Positions 25,289 through 35,255 of a DNA stretch of 64,000 nt are shown here, in pieces. Origin of the DNA: Streptomyces cinnamoneus (lineage in GTDB: Bacteria > Actinomycetota > Actinomycetes > Streptomycetales > Streptomycetaceae). The position numbers were made by a program, and so were the translations under genes. The notes under the pieces were generated by a model. It made no database searches and was not told the DNA's origin. It saw nothing but the letters and a program-made list of their open reading frames with translations. The DNA is taken from positions 62,001-126,000 of the forward strand of contig NZ_BMVB01000012.1 of assembly GCF_014650495.1 (NCBI RefSeq). The letters run 5' to 3'. Each line of letters begins with the position of its first letter. Within the stretch, counting starts at the first letter, position 1.

Positions 25289-25923
25289 TGCATGGCGTGA
25301 CAGCGGAACCAGCCGCGCAGGCGAACGGGACCTTCGACGGAGCCGGCATCGACGGTCCGACCTACCTCGACGTGGTCCACTCCGCACAGCAGACACCGGC
25401 CTGGATCAACCACCTCATCAACGACTACTCCGCCTACGGCCTGGCCCTTTTCGCCGTCCTCATGCTGCTGGGCTGGTGGCAGGCCCGAAACCGCCATCCC
25501 GAGCAGGCGGCGCAGGCCCTTGCCGTGCCCGTGATCACGGTCGGCGCCTTCACCATCAGCAGCCTGCTCAAGCTGCTGGTCCGCGAAGCCCGCCCCTGCC
25601 AGTCGCTGCACGTGGTCACGCTGGAAGCCTGCCCCGCCCCCGGCGATTGGTCCTTCCCCAGCAACCACGCCACCCTCGCCGCCGCAGCGGCCGTCGCCCT
25701 ATGGTTCGTCTCGACCCGCCTCGGTGCGATTGCCGCCGCCTTCGCGCTGGCCATGGCGGCCTCCCGCGTCTGGGTCGGCGCCCACTACCCGCACGACATC
25801 GCCGCCGGCCTCGCCGTCGGCGCCCTCGTCGCTGCCGTGCTCTCGGTCCTCGTCCGCTCCTATGCCCCTGTGCTGTCCCGGATCCTCGGCCGGGGCCCGC
25901 TGCGCCCGCTCATCGCCTCATGA
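25288..25923 (+). CDS. PAP2-family membrane phosphatase
   Basis: 211 residues. All three phosphatase motifs are present: KLLVREARPCQSL (KxxxxxxRP), WSFPSNHATLAAAAAVAL (PSxH form PSNH), and SRVWVGAHYPHDIAAGLAVG (SRxxxxxHxxxD). Five to six membrane segments place the active site outside the cytoplasm, as in undecaprenyl pyrophosphate phosphatase and lipid phosphatases. Start overlaps the dedA stop. Substrate unknown. Confidence 0.87.
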   Translation: MHGVTAEPAAQANGTFDGAGIDGPTYLDVVHSAQQTPAWINHLINDYSAYGLALFAVLMLLGWWQARNRHPEQAAQALAVPVITVGAFTISSLLKLLVREARPCQSLHVVTLEACPAPGDWSFPSNHATLAAAAAVALWFVSTRLGAIAAAFALAMAASRVWVGAHYPHDIAAGLAVGALVAAVLSVLVRSYAPVLSRILGRGPLRPLIAS

Positions 25924-26152
25924 GCGGCGACGACCGGCACTCCGCCGCTCCCGTGCCCGCCGGCCGCGGCGGTCGTTCGGCGGGCAGACGGCGGTGGTGT
26001 CACGCGCCACTCGCAGACCGGCCGGCCGGGCATGGGGCGGTGCGAGAGGTTGTCGGCGCAGGCGCCGTGCGCCTGTCACCCGAGGCGGCGGTGCAGGTCT
26101 CCAAGCCGTCCACGACGGAGGCAGTCGACCGCAAGTCCGTGGGTACGGACGG

Positions 26153-27253
26153 TCACTTGGTGGACGCCCCGGTCGGCCGGGCCCGGGTCGTCGGACCGGA
26201 CCGCACACCGGAACGGCCGTCACGACCCGGACGGCCTGCCACCGTTCCCGCCACGATCTTCTGCAGGAGGCTGTAGGACAGGATCGGCAGCAGCACCTCG
26301 GGGCGGTGCGAGAACCAGACCGCGGCCAGCACGGCCGCCGCGCTGCTGTTGTTCATCCCGGTGGCGAAGGTGAGCGAGACCTCGTCCGGACCGTCACACC
26401 GGGCCCACCGGGACATCCACCGGCCGAGCAGGAAGGAAAGGCAGCACACCGCGCCGGACACACCAACGGCCAGCACGAAGAGGTCCGGGTCCGGGTGGGA
26501 CACCGCCCGGCCGAGGGCACCCGCCGCGTTGACGTAGCAGAGCAACAGGATGTTCAGCAGGTTGACCGCCTTGACCGGCGGCAGTACCCGGATGATCCGG
26601 TGCTCGCCGAGCAGGGCCCGCAGTGCGATACCGATCAGGGACGGCAGCACCACGGAAGCCAGCGCGAAGACGCCGACCCCCGCTCCGGCGAGCCCGTCCA
26701 GCCGGGCCGTGTCGTCCAGGGCTCCCGTCCCGCCGGGGCCGACGAGCCGGCCGGTCAGCTGCAGGCCGAGGGGAACGGTGAGTGGGCTGAGCACCGTCGA
26801 GCCGACCACCATCGCCACGGCCAGCGGGACGTTGCCGCCGGCATTCTGTCCCCAGGACGCGGCTCCGCCCGCGATCGGCATGGCCAGCACCAGCATCAGC
26901 CCCACCATCAGGGCCTCCACCTCGGCGGGATCGGGCCAGGAGTGCAGGCAGAGCGCGACCACCGGGAGCAGGACCGCGGGCAGCAACGCGTTCGCGGCAA
27001 TGCCGAGCGCCAGCCGCAGCGGCCGCCGCAACGCCCGGCCCAGGTCGGCGATCCGCACCCCGAGTCCGGCGTTCACCAGCATCAGGGCCAGCAGCACCAT
27101 CGGCACGGTCACCGAAGCTCCCCCGGCAGGAATACGTAGCGTCAGTGCCCGCAGCCACTCCCCGGGCCCGGGGAACACCCCGGCCAGGAGATAGCAGACC
27201 AGCATCATCCCGAGCAGCCACCGCTGCACCAACGCCACCACGCCGACAATCAC
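26153..27253 (-). CDS. BASS-family transporter (bile acid:sodium symporter-like)
   Basis: The GTG at 27253 is chosen as the start because the frame upstream of it lacks family-like sequence; no clear ribosome binding site is visible. About 366 residues and roughly ten hydrophobic segments. Core features are LMLVNAGLGVRIADLGRALR, VGLMLVLAMPIAGGAASWGQ, and the sodium-site-like region SLTFATGMNNSSAAAVLAAV. BASS proteins move organic anions or pantoate-type acids with sodium. The last 30 residues are Arg/Gly/Pro-rich and probably cytosolic. Substrate unknown. Confidence 0.8.
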   Translation of the reverse strand: MIVGVVALVQRWLLGMMLVCYLLAGVFPGPGEWLRALTLRIPAGGASVTVPMVLLALMLVNAGLGVRIADLGRALRRPLRLALGIAANALLPAVLLPVVALCLHSWPDPAEVEALMVGLMLVLAMPIAGGAASWGQNAGGNVPLAVAMVVGSTVLSPLTVPLGLQLTGRLVGPGGTGALDDTARLDGLAGAGVGVFALASVVLPSLIGIALRALLGEHRIIRVLPPVKAVNLLNILLLCYVNAAGALGRAVSHPDPDLFVLAVGVSGAVCCLSFLLGRWMSRWARCDGPDEVSLTFATGMNNSSAAAVLAAVWFSHRPEVLLPILSYSLLQKIVAGTVAGRPGRDGRSGVRSGPTTRARPTGASTK

Positions 27254-27544
27254 GCAGCGGAGCGTAGCGGAAACCGAGAGCAACGCCGACGCCGTTGTGA
27301 CCGGGGGGCGGGGTCTGTCCCACGGATGCGTCGACCTTTGCTGCGAGATGGTGCGTGCTGTCACCGGGCCGACGAGGCGTGTCCCGATAGGGGCTTGCCG
27401 TCAAACGGGCGCTCACACAGTTCCCACCGCCCGAGGGGACCGGTGTCGCTCACTTGACGGCTCCGAAGGGCATGTTCGGGGCCGGGCTTGTCCCGGCCTG
27501 GTCCGGACAGCTCTCGAAGCGGTGCCTGGTCCGGGCGGCGCGGC

Positions 27545-27727
27545 ATCGGCCGGGCTGAGACATTCAAGCTGTCCACCGACCCGTTCCTCATCGACAAGGT
27601 CCACGACGTGGTCGGGCTCTGCCTCGATCCGCCCGAACGGGCCCTGGTTCTCTGTGTCGATGAGAAGTCACAGTTCCAGGCCCTGGACCGGTCCCAGCCG
27701 TCCTGCGACACGAAGCTCCGCCGCTGA
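27545..27727 (+). pseudogene. IS630-family transposase fragment
   Basis: The frame reads ETFKLSTDPFLIDKVHDVVG then LCLDPPERALVLCVDEKSQF and QALDRSQP. The VLCVDEKSQ block is the first-Asp region of IS630 DDE transposases. Only about 50 recognisable codons remain. Confidence 0.75.
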
Positions 27728-27803
27728 TCGCCGCGGCGGTGGCGCCGTCAGCGCTCGGCGCCGGTCCTCACGAACCGGCGCGAGCAGCCGTGCCGCCCAG
27801 GAC

Positions 27804-27983
27804 TCACCGGTGGGTGAACTCAGGCGGGCGCTTCTCCACGAAGGCCGCCATGCCCTCCTTCTGGTCGGCGGTCGCGAAGGCCGGGCGGGAGAGGCGGCGT
27901 TCGAAGCGCACGCCCTCGGCGAGGGTGGTCTCGAAGGCGCGGTTGACGGCTTCCTTGGCCATCATCGCGATGGGGGCCGGCAT
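27804..27983 (-). pseudogene. Enoyl-CoA hydratase C-terminal fragment
   Basis: Sixty codons read MMAKEAVNRAFETTLAEGVR, then FERRLSRPAFATADQKEGMA and AFVEKRPPEFTHR, the C-terminal helix set of crotonase-family enoyl-CoA hydratases. The catalytic core is missing. At 27984 the sequence switches to an opposite-strand regulator fragment. Confidence 0.75.
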
Positions 27984-27997
27984 GCCCGCCACGCGCC

Positions 27998-28150
27998 GAG
28001 TTCGCCATAGCGCTCGGCTGCGAACTGCGCCACGCCCACCGGCTCGTCTGCGCCGAAGGCGTCGCACTGAACGATCCGCGGGCCGCCACCCCGATCGGCC
28101 TGGGCTGCCGCATATGCGAGCGGCGCGACTGCGCACAGCGGGCGCGGCCA
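27998..28150 (+). pseudogene. Fragment of an XRE/short-chain fatty-acyl-type regulator
   Basis: Reads FAIALGCELRHAHRLVCAEG, then TPIGLGCRICERRDCAQRAR. The PIGxGCRxCxRxxCxQRA cysteine cluster is the C-terminal signature of RamB/ScfR-type regulators that sense acyl-CoA. The helix-turn-helix part and the true C-terminus are absent. Confidence 0.6.
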
Positions 28151-28218
28151 CCGGCCGGCTGGCCGTCGACCCGGTCCGACGCACGCATGCTCCGTATCCG
28201 ATGGTCGGAGCCGAGTGA

Positions 28219-28573
28219 ACAGGGACCGACATGTCCCATGCCTTTCCGGCTGTGGAACGTGGTTCACAACACCGGCAGTTGTGTGACCGACGTGTGAACA
28301 ACGCCGGTCAAGTGAGCGGACTCGCCGGCGTTGACAGAGATCGTGAGCCGGTCCTCCCGCAGCTTGGCCCGCTCGGCGAGCCGGCTCGGCAATCCCGGCC
28401 GTGCGGTGAGCGGCGGACGAAGTTGCCCTCCGTGGCCTGCCCTTGCGGCTGCTGCACGCCCAAGCGGGCCAGGCAAGAACACCGCCGGACGCGCGCCCGG
28501 AAGCCGGGCCCGCTCAGGGGTGGGCTGTTCGTCGTATTGGTCTTGTCGTCGTGCTGTGGGAAACCGCGAGGGG
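28219..28573. other. No recognisable gene
   Basis: Only short frames without start signals; nothing could be assigned between the regulator fragment and the integrase-like gene. Confidence 0.4.
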
Positions 28574-29203
28574 TCAGCGACGGGCGCTCCCTCGTTCAAG
28601 GGCGCGGCGTAGTTGTTCGAGATTCGGGGGTAGGAGGTGTGCGAGCCCGTATCGGTGACGTCCGCTGTTGTAGCTGCGGATCAGGCCGCGTTGCTGCAGG
28701 GGCACGCCGTGACGGCGCCGGGTGTGCGATCCGTCGTCGCGCGTCGTCCCCGCGTGATTGTGGGCGAGCGAGACCCAGAGTGCCGTGGCGCTGCCCTCGA
28801 GCGTCTCCGTCAGCTGTGAGCGGATGGGCAGCCATTGGGCGAGGGCGTCTCGGCTCAGAGGCGAGAGGGAGACGGCCTCACGGTCCGGTGTGAAATCCAT
28901 CCCGTGCTGGGGTCGGCCGGTGACGTGGATGCGACTGCGGTCATCCGACAGGTGGCCGATGCGCTGGGCCACCAGTTCGCCGGCCCGTGCTCGCGTGTCG
29001 AGTGCCATGGCCAGTACGGCGATGAGCCTGGCGTGGCCGGGGGAGACAATGCGGGACACGTCGCGGCGGAGCCGTCGCCGCAGGTCCCTGAGCTGCCGGC
29101 GCTCCGGGACGGGCCTGAGCTCGACAGGTCCTGCGCTTCCCACGGCGAGGGCCGGAAGCCCTGCCGCTTCCCGGAGGATCTCCAGGCAGGCCAGCCGGGC
29201 CAC
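28574..29203 (-). pseudogene. Integrase-like protein, truncated C-terminal half
   Basis: 209 codons. ARLIAVLAMALDTRARAGEL corresponds to the first catalytic-Arg region of tyrosine recombinases, then LTETLEGSATALWVSLAHNH, GVPLQQRGLIRSYNSGRHRY and LPPNLEQLRRALER. This layout fits a Streptomyces integrase-like family of about twice this length; the N-terminal half is missing at 29203, where a plus-strand integrase fragment starts. Clear catalytic His and Tyr motifs are not seen, so activity is doubtful. Confidence 0.45.
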
Positions 29204-29209
29204 GTTCGT

Positions 29210-29793
29210 GGCCTCTGACCCACGTAGACCGGCAGATCACTCAGGACGGCAAGAACGAGGAGCCCACTACAAAGCGGCAGAAGGCGGTGACCAAGGGCAG
29301 GGGGCGTGCCCACTGCATCCGCCACCTCAAGTGGCGGGACCAGGACGAAGGACGCTCCGTACCTCTGCCGGCCACCATCGCCGCCAAGATCCACGAACAC
29401 CTGCGACTGTACGGCACGTTCCGCGTCGAGGACGGTCTGAACCGGATCGCCGGCGACTACCTGTTCTCCAACATCGGACGAACGAACATCCTCATGTACT
29501 CCCTCGTCGACCGGCTCTGGCGCAACGCCAAGAAAGCCGCCGACATCACCAGGAAGATCACCCCGCACTGGCTCCGGCACTTCTTCGCCTCAGCCGGCCT
29601 GTCCAAGGGCGTACCCGTCACCGACATGGCCGCATGGCTCGGCCACCGCGACCCCAAAATCACCCACCAGACCTACGCCCACATCATGCCCGACGCCCCA
29701 CAACGCCTCCGCACCGTCATGGACTCCGTCTTCATGCTCGAGACCGAGCTGACTCTGCCCCTGCAGTTCGACGCACTCGTCGAAGCCGCGTAG
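29210..29793 (+). pseudogene. Tyrosine recombinase (integrase) catalytic-domain fragment
   Basis: The frame is open from about 29210, with GTG 29287 as the first plausible start. It contains RSVPLPATIAAKIHEHLRLY, the HxxR box in ITPHWLRHFFASAGLSKGVP, GHRDPKITHQTYAHIMPDAP with the conserved His and nucleophilic Tyr, and a short tail. The N-terminal DNA-binding domain and the first catalytic Arg are missing. It is likely a decayed integrase of a former integrative element. A related scrap occurs at 36110-36330. Confidence 0.7.
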
Positions 29794-30172
29794 GGCGCAC
29801 TCTGGGGCGCGGTTTCTCGGCTAACGACGCCGCCGCTGACCTGCAGCATCTTTGTGACCGCGGTTTCGGGTTTGCCACCCGGCCTGCACCGGCTCCATGG
29901 GGCACGGTCCTGTTGTGCAGAGCGAGGGCGCCCCGGGCCCGTACCGGCAATCGGGGGATCAGTACGTGATGTAGTTGAAGTCTGACAGAGGGCTAGGTTA
30001 AATTCCTCCTGCCTGGCCTCGGACGCGGCCAGTTCTGGATGCCCGACCCGACCACTGGGCATCGGCAGAGAACCTACGTTGCGTGTTCCCTTCATCGTTT
30101 CCTGTGTTCTGTTGCTGTGTTGACATGCACCTTCGCTGCCCAGGTCGGGGGGCGGCTTGGAAGGAGCCTGCC

Positions 30173-32032
30173 ATGTACAGCATCGACCAGATCAGCAATG
30201 CCGCCGCCCAGCTCACCGGTGAGTCCTTGGAAGGCGCGCGGCTGCGCCTCGGCGCGCTTCAACGCTTCGATCAGCTGGTCCCTGCCGCTTCGGCGGACCA
30301 GGCGCTGCTGGAGTCCGCTCTCGCCTCCGCGCTCGGCGCGGTGGAGGGGCAGACCCGGCCGTTCGGTGTGCGGGAGGCCAAGCCCGTGGACGAGGGCTTG
30401 GTGCTGCGTGTAGAGCGGGCCGAGGATGTCCAGGCGTTGTTCAGGCTGCTGCCGTACCGCACGCGGAAGGGGCCGTGGCGCGGCGTGCGGGGACTGACCG
30501 TGCGGTCGGACGGCGCACGGTTGCGGTTCGGGTTCCGCACCTGGCTGTACGAGCGGTCGTGGCGGTCGGCCACACCGTCGGTGTGGGTGGCCGGACCGCA
30601 TGGGGAAGACCTGGCTGCACTGCTGGGCGCCCACGAAGAGCAGATTCGTGCGGCCGGGCACAGCGTGCAGTGGGATCCGCAGCGTCCCGAGCCCGGGCCC
30701 AAGAGGCAGGAGCCAGCTACGCGTAGCCTGGTGCGCCAGTTGACCGCCTCCTATGCGATGGGCAGTGCGCTGCTGCGGCGTCCACGCCTGTGGGACAGTC
30801 TGGCCGGCTACGCCGGGCTGCGAGTGGATACCCGCATGGCAGACTACGGCCTCGACTGGCTCATCGAACGTTCCGTGGCCGGGGCGCAGGTCCATGATGC
30901 CCGGCTCATCGAGGTGCTCACGGACCACGTGGTGGGCTGCGGACTTCGTGTTCTGGACCATGCCTGCGGTACCGAGGAGTGCACGGTGGAGTTGGCACCG
31001 CGGCCTGGTATGTGGGGCTGGCGGGGCGTGCTTACCGTGCGCAGCCGCCCAGCCTCGTCCGGCCTGCCATTGCAGGTGCCCCGTCCACGGCCGCTGACAG
31101 CGATTGGCGATCAACTCGGCCTCAGCAGGCCGCAGACCAGCCCCAGCAGCAGGGACAGCGCTGTCCCGGACGGCGGCGGTGCTGTCATCCAGCTCACGGG
31201 GGTGCCATGCGCTGGCGGCGTCGGCCGAGACGACCTGTCGTGGGTGGCCGAGCAGATCGCGGCTGTCTGGGCAGCCCAGGGCCTGGCCACCGCGGTCGTC
31301 CTCACCCGGGGACTGGAACCTAGATTCAGCTTCAGCGACCCGGGCCAGCCGGCATGGGCCACAGCCCCGGTCCCAGACACAGTCCCGTGCTGGCGCCGGC
31401 TGCGCATCGCACCGCCGCCTGGAGGACTATGGTCGCTGGAGGCTTTGTGCGACGACGAAACGGTTGCCTCCGCGTTGGCGTACGCCAGACGTGCCTTCGA
31501 CCGTGCCTTCCTGATCGGCAAGGCCGCCGACTGGCCCTACGAAGAACAACCTTGCGGCCCGCTCGTCGATGCCCGCATTCTCGTACACCGGGCGGAACCC
31601 TACGGACGGCACATCCCGCTCCCCACCGAAGCTGGGCCGGACACCAGGGCCGTCACGCTGACGCCAGCTGAATCAGCCGTGCAGTGGCGCCAGCAGGAAC
31701 TGGGCCGATGGGCCCCACGGCACCCCCTCACCGGGATGCTGCTCCTGAACCCCGCCAGCCAGGACGTACCGCCCGACGCCTTCGACCTGGCTGTCGAGGA
31801 TCAACTCGACCGCTACGGGACACCTGTCCTGGGACGCTTCCCCCTCAACCGGGGAATCATTTGCGGTCCGGGCCACAGCACACACCCGCCCACCGTCCTC
31901 GATCCGCAGACCGAACGGCCCAACCACGCTCAAATGCTTGCCGCAACAGAGGCTCTCACCCGGCGCCTGTGGCCTGATTCCCCTCCTGCCACCGAGCTGG
32001 TCAGGGACGCACAGGTTCCCCAGCATCGCTGA
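30173..32032 (+). CDS. ParA-like protein with degenerate nucleotide-binding site
   Basis: 619 residues from ATG 30173 with AAGGAGCC upstream. Residues 1-340 are an unrecognised domain (LTGESLEGARLRLGALQRFD; LRVERAEDVQALFRLLPYRT). At about 365 a ParA/MinD-like fold begins, IQLTGVPCAGGVGRDDLSWV, aligning with the deviant Walker A KGGVGKTT but with both lysines replaced and the Thr pair lost. The C-terminus retains a partition-ATPase-like end (DQLDRYGTPVLGRFPLNRGI; ATEALTRRLWP). No ParB gene follows. Binding or hydrolysis of ATP by the usual mechanism is unlikely. It may have a structural role in a mobile element (inference). Confidence 0.6.
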   Translation: MYSIDQISNAAAQLTGESLEGARLRLGALQRFDQLVPAASADQALLESALASALGAVEGQTRPFGVREAKPVDEGLVLRVERAEDVQALFRLLPYRTRKGPWRGVRGLTVRSDGARLRFGFRTWLYERSWRSATPSVWVAGPHGEDLAALLGAHEEQIRAAGHSVQWDPQRPEPGPKRQEPATRSLVRQLTASYAMGSALLRRPRLWDSLAGYAGLRVDTRMADYGLDWLIERSVAGAQVHDARLIEVLTDHVVGCGLRVLDHACGTEECTVELAPRPGMWGWRGVLTVRSRPASSGLPLQVPRPRPLTAIGDQLGLSRPQTSPSSRDSAVPDGGGAVIQLTGVPCAGGVGRDDLSWVAEQIAAVWAAQGLATAVVLTRGLEPRFSFSDPGQPAWATAPVPDTVPCWRRLRIAPPPGGLWSLEALCDDETVASALAYARRAFDRAFLIGKAADWPYEEQPCGPLVDARILVHRAEPYGRHIPLPTEAGPDTRAVTLTPAESAVQWRQQELGRWAPRHPLTGMLLLNPASQDVPPDAFDLAVEDQLDRYGTPVLGRFPLNRGIICGPGHSTHPPTVLDPQTERPNHAQMLAATEALTRRLWPDSPPATELVRDAQVPQHR

Positions 32033-32312
32033 GTGACCGCCGCAGACTCGATCAGGGGGATCACCTCTTCGTGGTGTTCGCGGAGCACTCGCATGACGGT
32101 GGCAGACGAGGGATGCTGGCTCTTTTTCGTTCTCTTGGTGCCGTAGTGGTGTGTTCTTGGTGTTTATCGTGGGTCTTCTGTCTGTGTGCGGTCTGGGGGG
32201 TGTTCTGGAGCCCGGTAGCGTGATGCGGTGTTACTCGCTCTCAGAGGCAGTTCGGTGCTCGTGGGGCTACCCGCGGGGTCCGCGAACGCTGGGCCCGGAG
32301 AGGGGGAGCCCG

Positions 32313-32426
32313 ATGGGCTACGGTCCAGAGGGAAACCGCGGCGACAGGTGGGACCGGCTCTACCGCTGGGCCCGTTGGTTCGGCCCGCTCCGTGCGGTCT
32401 TGCTGACCGTGCGGGACTGGCTGTGA
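32313..32426 (+). CDS. Possible 37-residue basic small protein
   Basis: ATG 32313 follows GGAGAGGGGGAGCCC. The peptide carries GDRWDRLYRWARWFGPLRAV and ends LLTVRDWL, an amphipathic Trp/Arg-rich helix. A perfect terminator hairpin lies 20 bp beyond the stop, which supports a short transcription unit. Confidence 0.4.
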   Translation: MGYGPEGNRGDRWDRLYRWARWFGPLRAVLLTVRDWL

Positions 32427-32446
32427 CCGGAGCCTGCAGCGCAAGG

Positions 32447-32470
32447 GCCCCGACCTGACGGTCGGGGCCG
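32447..32470 (+). terminator. Rho-independent-like terminator hairpin
   Basis: GGCCCCGACC-TGAC-GGTCGGGGCC, a perfect 10-bp stem with a 4-nt loop. No U-tract follows, as is common in Streptomyces. Confidence 0.6.
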
Positions 32471-33038
32471 TGACGCGGTTTGCACAGCCTCGCCCCCGGC
32501 AAGCTAGGCCGGCTGCAAGGGGGCGGGGCACTTCTCGCGTCTGTGCATCGTGGCCTTGACGGAGTCAAGGTGACGACGCGACCGTTCCCATCTAAGCAGT
32601 GCGCGACCCTTGCTGTCGAAGCTCGCTGCCGGACATAGAGTTTCACCAGCTTCTCGGCGCGGGCGGCGTAGCCTCCTCTACGGACCGCCGCCCAGCGCGG
32701 CTGGTCCCAGGAACCCAGGTCCCCCGAGCACGGTAGCGCCAGCGGCCTGGCCCTCGCTGTGTACCGCAGCGAGCACGGCCTCAAGGGACCAGCTCCTCAC
32801 CGTCCACCGCGCCGGGAACTTTTGTCCTCTGTCAGCCAATTGCGGCGGCCGCTGCACCAAGAGGCCCGTCGACGGGGTGTGTGTCCACTGGGTGGAAACG
32901 CACCAGGAAGACGCCTTCCGCGTCGTTGGCTGCGAGAATGCGTTGCAGGCCGAGGGGCTAGTGTTTCGATAATGGGTGATGGCGCCGTCGCATTTCATGC
33001 CCCTGCAAGGCCTCTGACTCACCGGATGCGGCATATCT
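32471..33038. other. No recognisable gene
   Basis: Frames on both strands are short or of shadow composition; no ribosome binding site or family motif was seen between the hairpin and the AIPR stop codon. Confidence 0.4.
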
Positions 33039-34778
33039 CTATCGCTCGATGTGGAAGTGCCTTTGGGAGATGATGGATTGACGGAGCCGGTCGGTGAACT
33101 CGGGGCTGCGGGCGATGCGGTCCACGCCGCCGGCTTTATTGGCGCGTAGGGCGGATTTGAAGTTCTGCTCGAGGGATTTTGTCATGCGTTCCATGAGCTC
33201 GGTGTCGAGGTGGTCGAGGTCGATGTTGAGGAGGTCGCGTGCAGTGGGGCGGCGCAACCGGGTGAGGGTGTAGGCGGAACCGCTGGCGAGCGGGTAGAGC
33301 CAGTTCTCGATGGTTTCGCCAAGTAGGGGGCGGACTTCGGTGTACAGAGTGAGGAAGCGCCGTAGGCGCGCGTGGACGTCGAGCGTCAGGCGGTAGAGGT
33401 CGAGGTTGTTGCGGGCCGAGAAGATCTGCCCGTAGTGCTTGTCATCCAGAAGGAGGGCTTCTGAGTGGCGGAGCGCTGTGTGGGGCTCGTGGAGGACAAA
33501 TGCGGTGAACTCGCGTGCGAGGCGAGTCATGCTGACGACCTGGTCGAGAGGGAAGCCGAGGTTGCGGTAGTAACTTGCCCGGCGCTCGTAGCGGTAGTCA
33601 CCCCCGTGGTAAAGGCTTTCCTCGATGTCCTTCTGGATGGGCTCTGTTGCTCGCAAGGCCCCAGCCGGCAGCTGGGTCTGGCTGTTGGTTGCCCGGATGA
33701 TCCTGTCGCGTGTGGTGCCGGACTCGGGCGCGACGACGATCTTGACCAGCAGTGATCTGTCAAGGTGCTGGCCGCCGGTCTGGAAGTAGCTGTAGACCTC
33801 GTGACTGGTTTGGAGCCCGTTGACGATCTGCGGGTCCTTGATGACGATCTTCTTTCCTGCGATCTGTGCGGCGTCGGCGACAATGGTGACGCCGTTGTTG
33901 AACCACCAGAAGTCCTCGCGTGTCCCGGACTTCAGCGTGTTGCCGATGGCGTTGTTCACCGCAGTGGAGCCTGCGTAGTCCCGGACGTTCGACTCGAACA
34001 GCTCCAGCCGTAGTGCCTTGTTGTCGGAGGTGATGAATCGGTAGTACTCGTCTAGGCGGGCCAGACAGACGTAGCCCTCGCCGAGCGAGGTGCTCATCGG
34101 GGTTTCGGAGAAGATGAGCTGCGCGACCGCCTTTGCCCCTCGTGCTGTCCGCTCACGCAGGTCCGCGGCAGTCAGGTACTCGATGGTGGCTTCGGTGTCG
34201 GAGGTGATCTTCGCAAGCTCCCGGCGCAGGCGGTCACCCTTGGCCTTCACGTTCGGGTGTGGCCCTTCCGCCGCTTTGCTGGCGTAGATCACTTTGACCC
34301 GGACCTGAGGGAACGATGAGGCCAGGTCCTCGAGGATGCGTAAGAAGCGTCGCGTCCGCTCCAGCAGCTTTGCGTTGGTATGCCCGACCAGGCCATCCTC
34401 GTCGCGGCCCATGTCGAGTAGATCGGGCAGATGGAAGTGCAGCTTCTCGATCACCGTCTCCTGATAGCCCGGGGAGGTTTTGGCCTGCAGGATGACGAGC
34501 TCGATGGTGCCTGCCCTCGGGGTCAGGTACTGGTGGGCGTCGACTGTGACGTAGCGGCCGTCGACGAAGGTCCAGATGCCGTCGATGCCGCAGTCATGGG
34601 CCCCGTCCACGATGCCATCCGTGATCTCGTCATTGTCGAGATCCCAGTCCTGCAACGCCTTGTCGGCGGCAAAGAAGGTGAAGAAGTCGTCCTGGCCCTG
34701 GTCCGGAGCTAGCCGCCGGTGCTGATCATCCAGGATGCGGTCGAGTAAGCGCTGGTCGTTGCTCTGTGTAGATGCCAC
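33039..34778 (-). CDS. AIPR-family abortive infection/phage resistance protein
   Basis: 579 residues. The GTG at 34778 follows GGGGGGTATTGC. The AIPR core is recognisable: IELVILQAKTSPGYQETVIE, RDYAGSTAVNNAIGNTLKSG, REDFWWFNNGVTIVADAAQI, KDPQIVNGLQTSHEVYSYFQ and RIIRATNSQTQLPAGALRAT. The FWxFNNGVT and QIVNGxQT blocks are the hallmark of the family, which includes phage abortive-infection proteins; some members occur with restriction systems. No methylase or endonuclease gene is adjacent, so it may act alone. Same strand as the conflict operon at 36321-42561. Confidence 0.85.
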   Translation of the reverse strand: MASTQSNDQRLLDRILDDQHRRLAPDQGQDDFFTFFAADKALQDWDLDNDEITDGIVDGAHDCGIDGIWTFVDGRYVTVDAHQYLTPRAGTIELVILQAKTSPGYQETVIEKLHFHLPDLLDMGRDEDGLVGHTNAKLLERTRRFLRILEDLASSFPQVRVKVIYASKAAEGPHPNVKAKGDRLRRELAKITSDTEATIEYLTAADLRERTARGAKAVAQLIFSETPMSTSLGEGYVCLARLDEYYRFITSDNKALRLELFESNVRDYAGSTAVNNAIGNTLKSGTREDFWWFNNGVTIVADAAQIAGKKIVIKDPQIVNGLQTSHEVYSYFQTGGQHLDRSLLVKIVVAPESGTTRDRIIRATNSQTQLPAGALRATEPIQKDIEESLYHGGDYRYERRASYYRNLGFPLDQVVSMTRLAREFTAFVLHEPHTALRHSEALLLDDKHYGQIFSARNNLDLYRLTLDVHARLRRFLTLYTEVRPLLGETIENWLYPLASGSAYTLTRLRRPTARDLLNIDLDHLDTELMERMTKSLEQNFKSALRANKAGGVDRIARSPEFTDRLRQSIISQRHFHIER

Positions 34779-35255
34779 GCAATACCCCCCAATAGGCTGC
34801 GAACGCGACAAGATGGTTGCATGCGCATGCGGCTGAGGGAAACCCCGCGATTGCTTCGATATATGCCAAATATGTTCGAGGCTTTCCGGATCTCGACGCG
34901 CAACCAGCCCGGCTGTCGCGGCCGGGGAGGCAGTGCCGCTGGCGCCTGGGGCCTGGTGCAAGGGAGGCCACCTCCCAGCCGTTGCGACGCAATCCGTCAA
35001 ATCTGGATACGGACGAGGAGGCTGCGTGGGTCTCCTAGGTGCTACGTTCCGTCACTATTTTGACCGCCGCCGGAGTGGAGTTCACTGCATGTGTGACGCG
35101 TGCTGACAGCAGGCTTGGACCCGTGCTGGTTTGGTGCTGACTTTGGCGCCCAGAATGAGGAAAACCGCAGGTCCTAGCCCTGTCCGGATGAGTTGTCGTA
35201 CCACTCAATGGTGGTGTTGGTCAGCATGATCAGTGGTGGGTAAACGCTCAACGCC

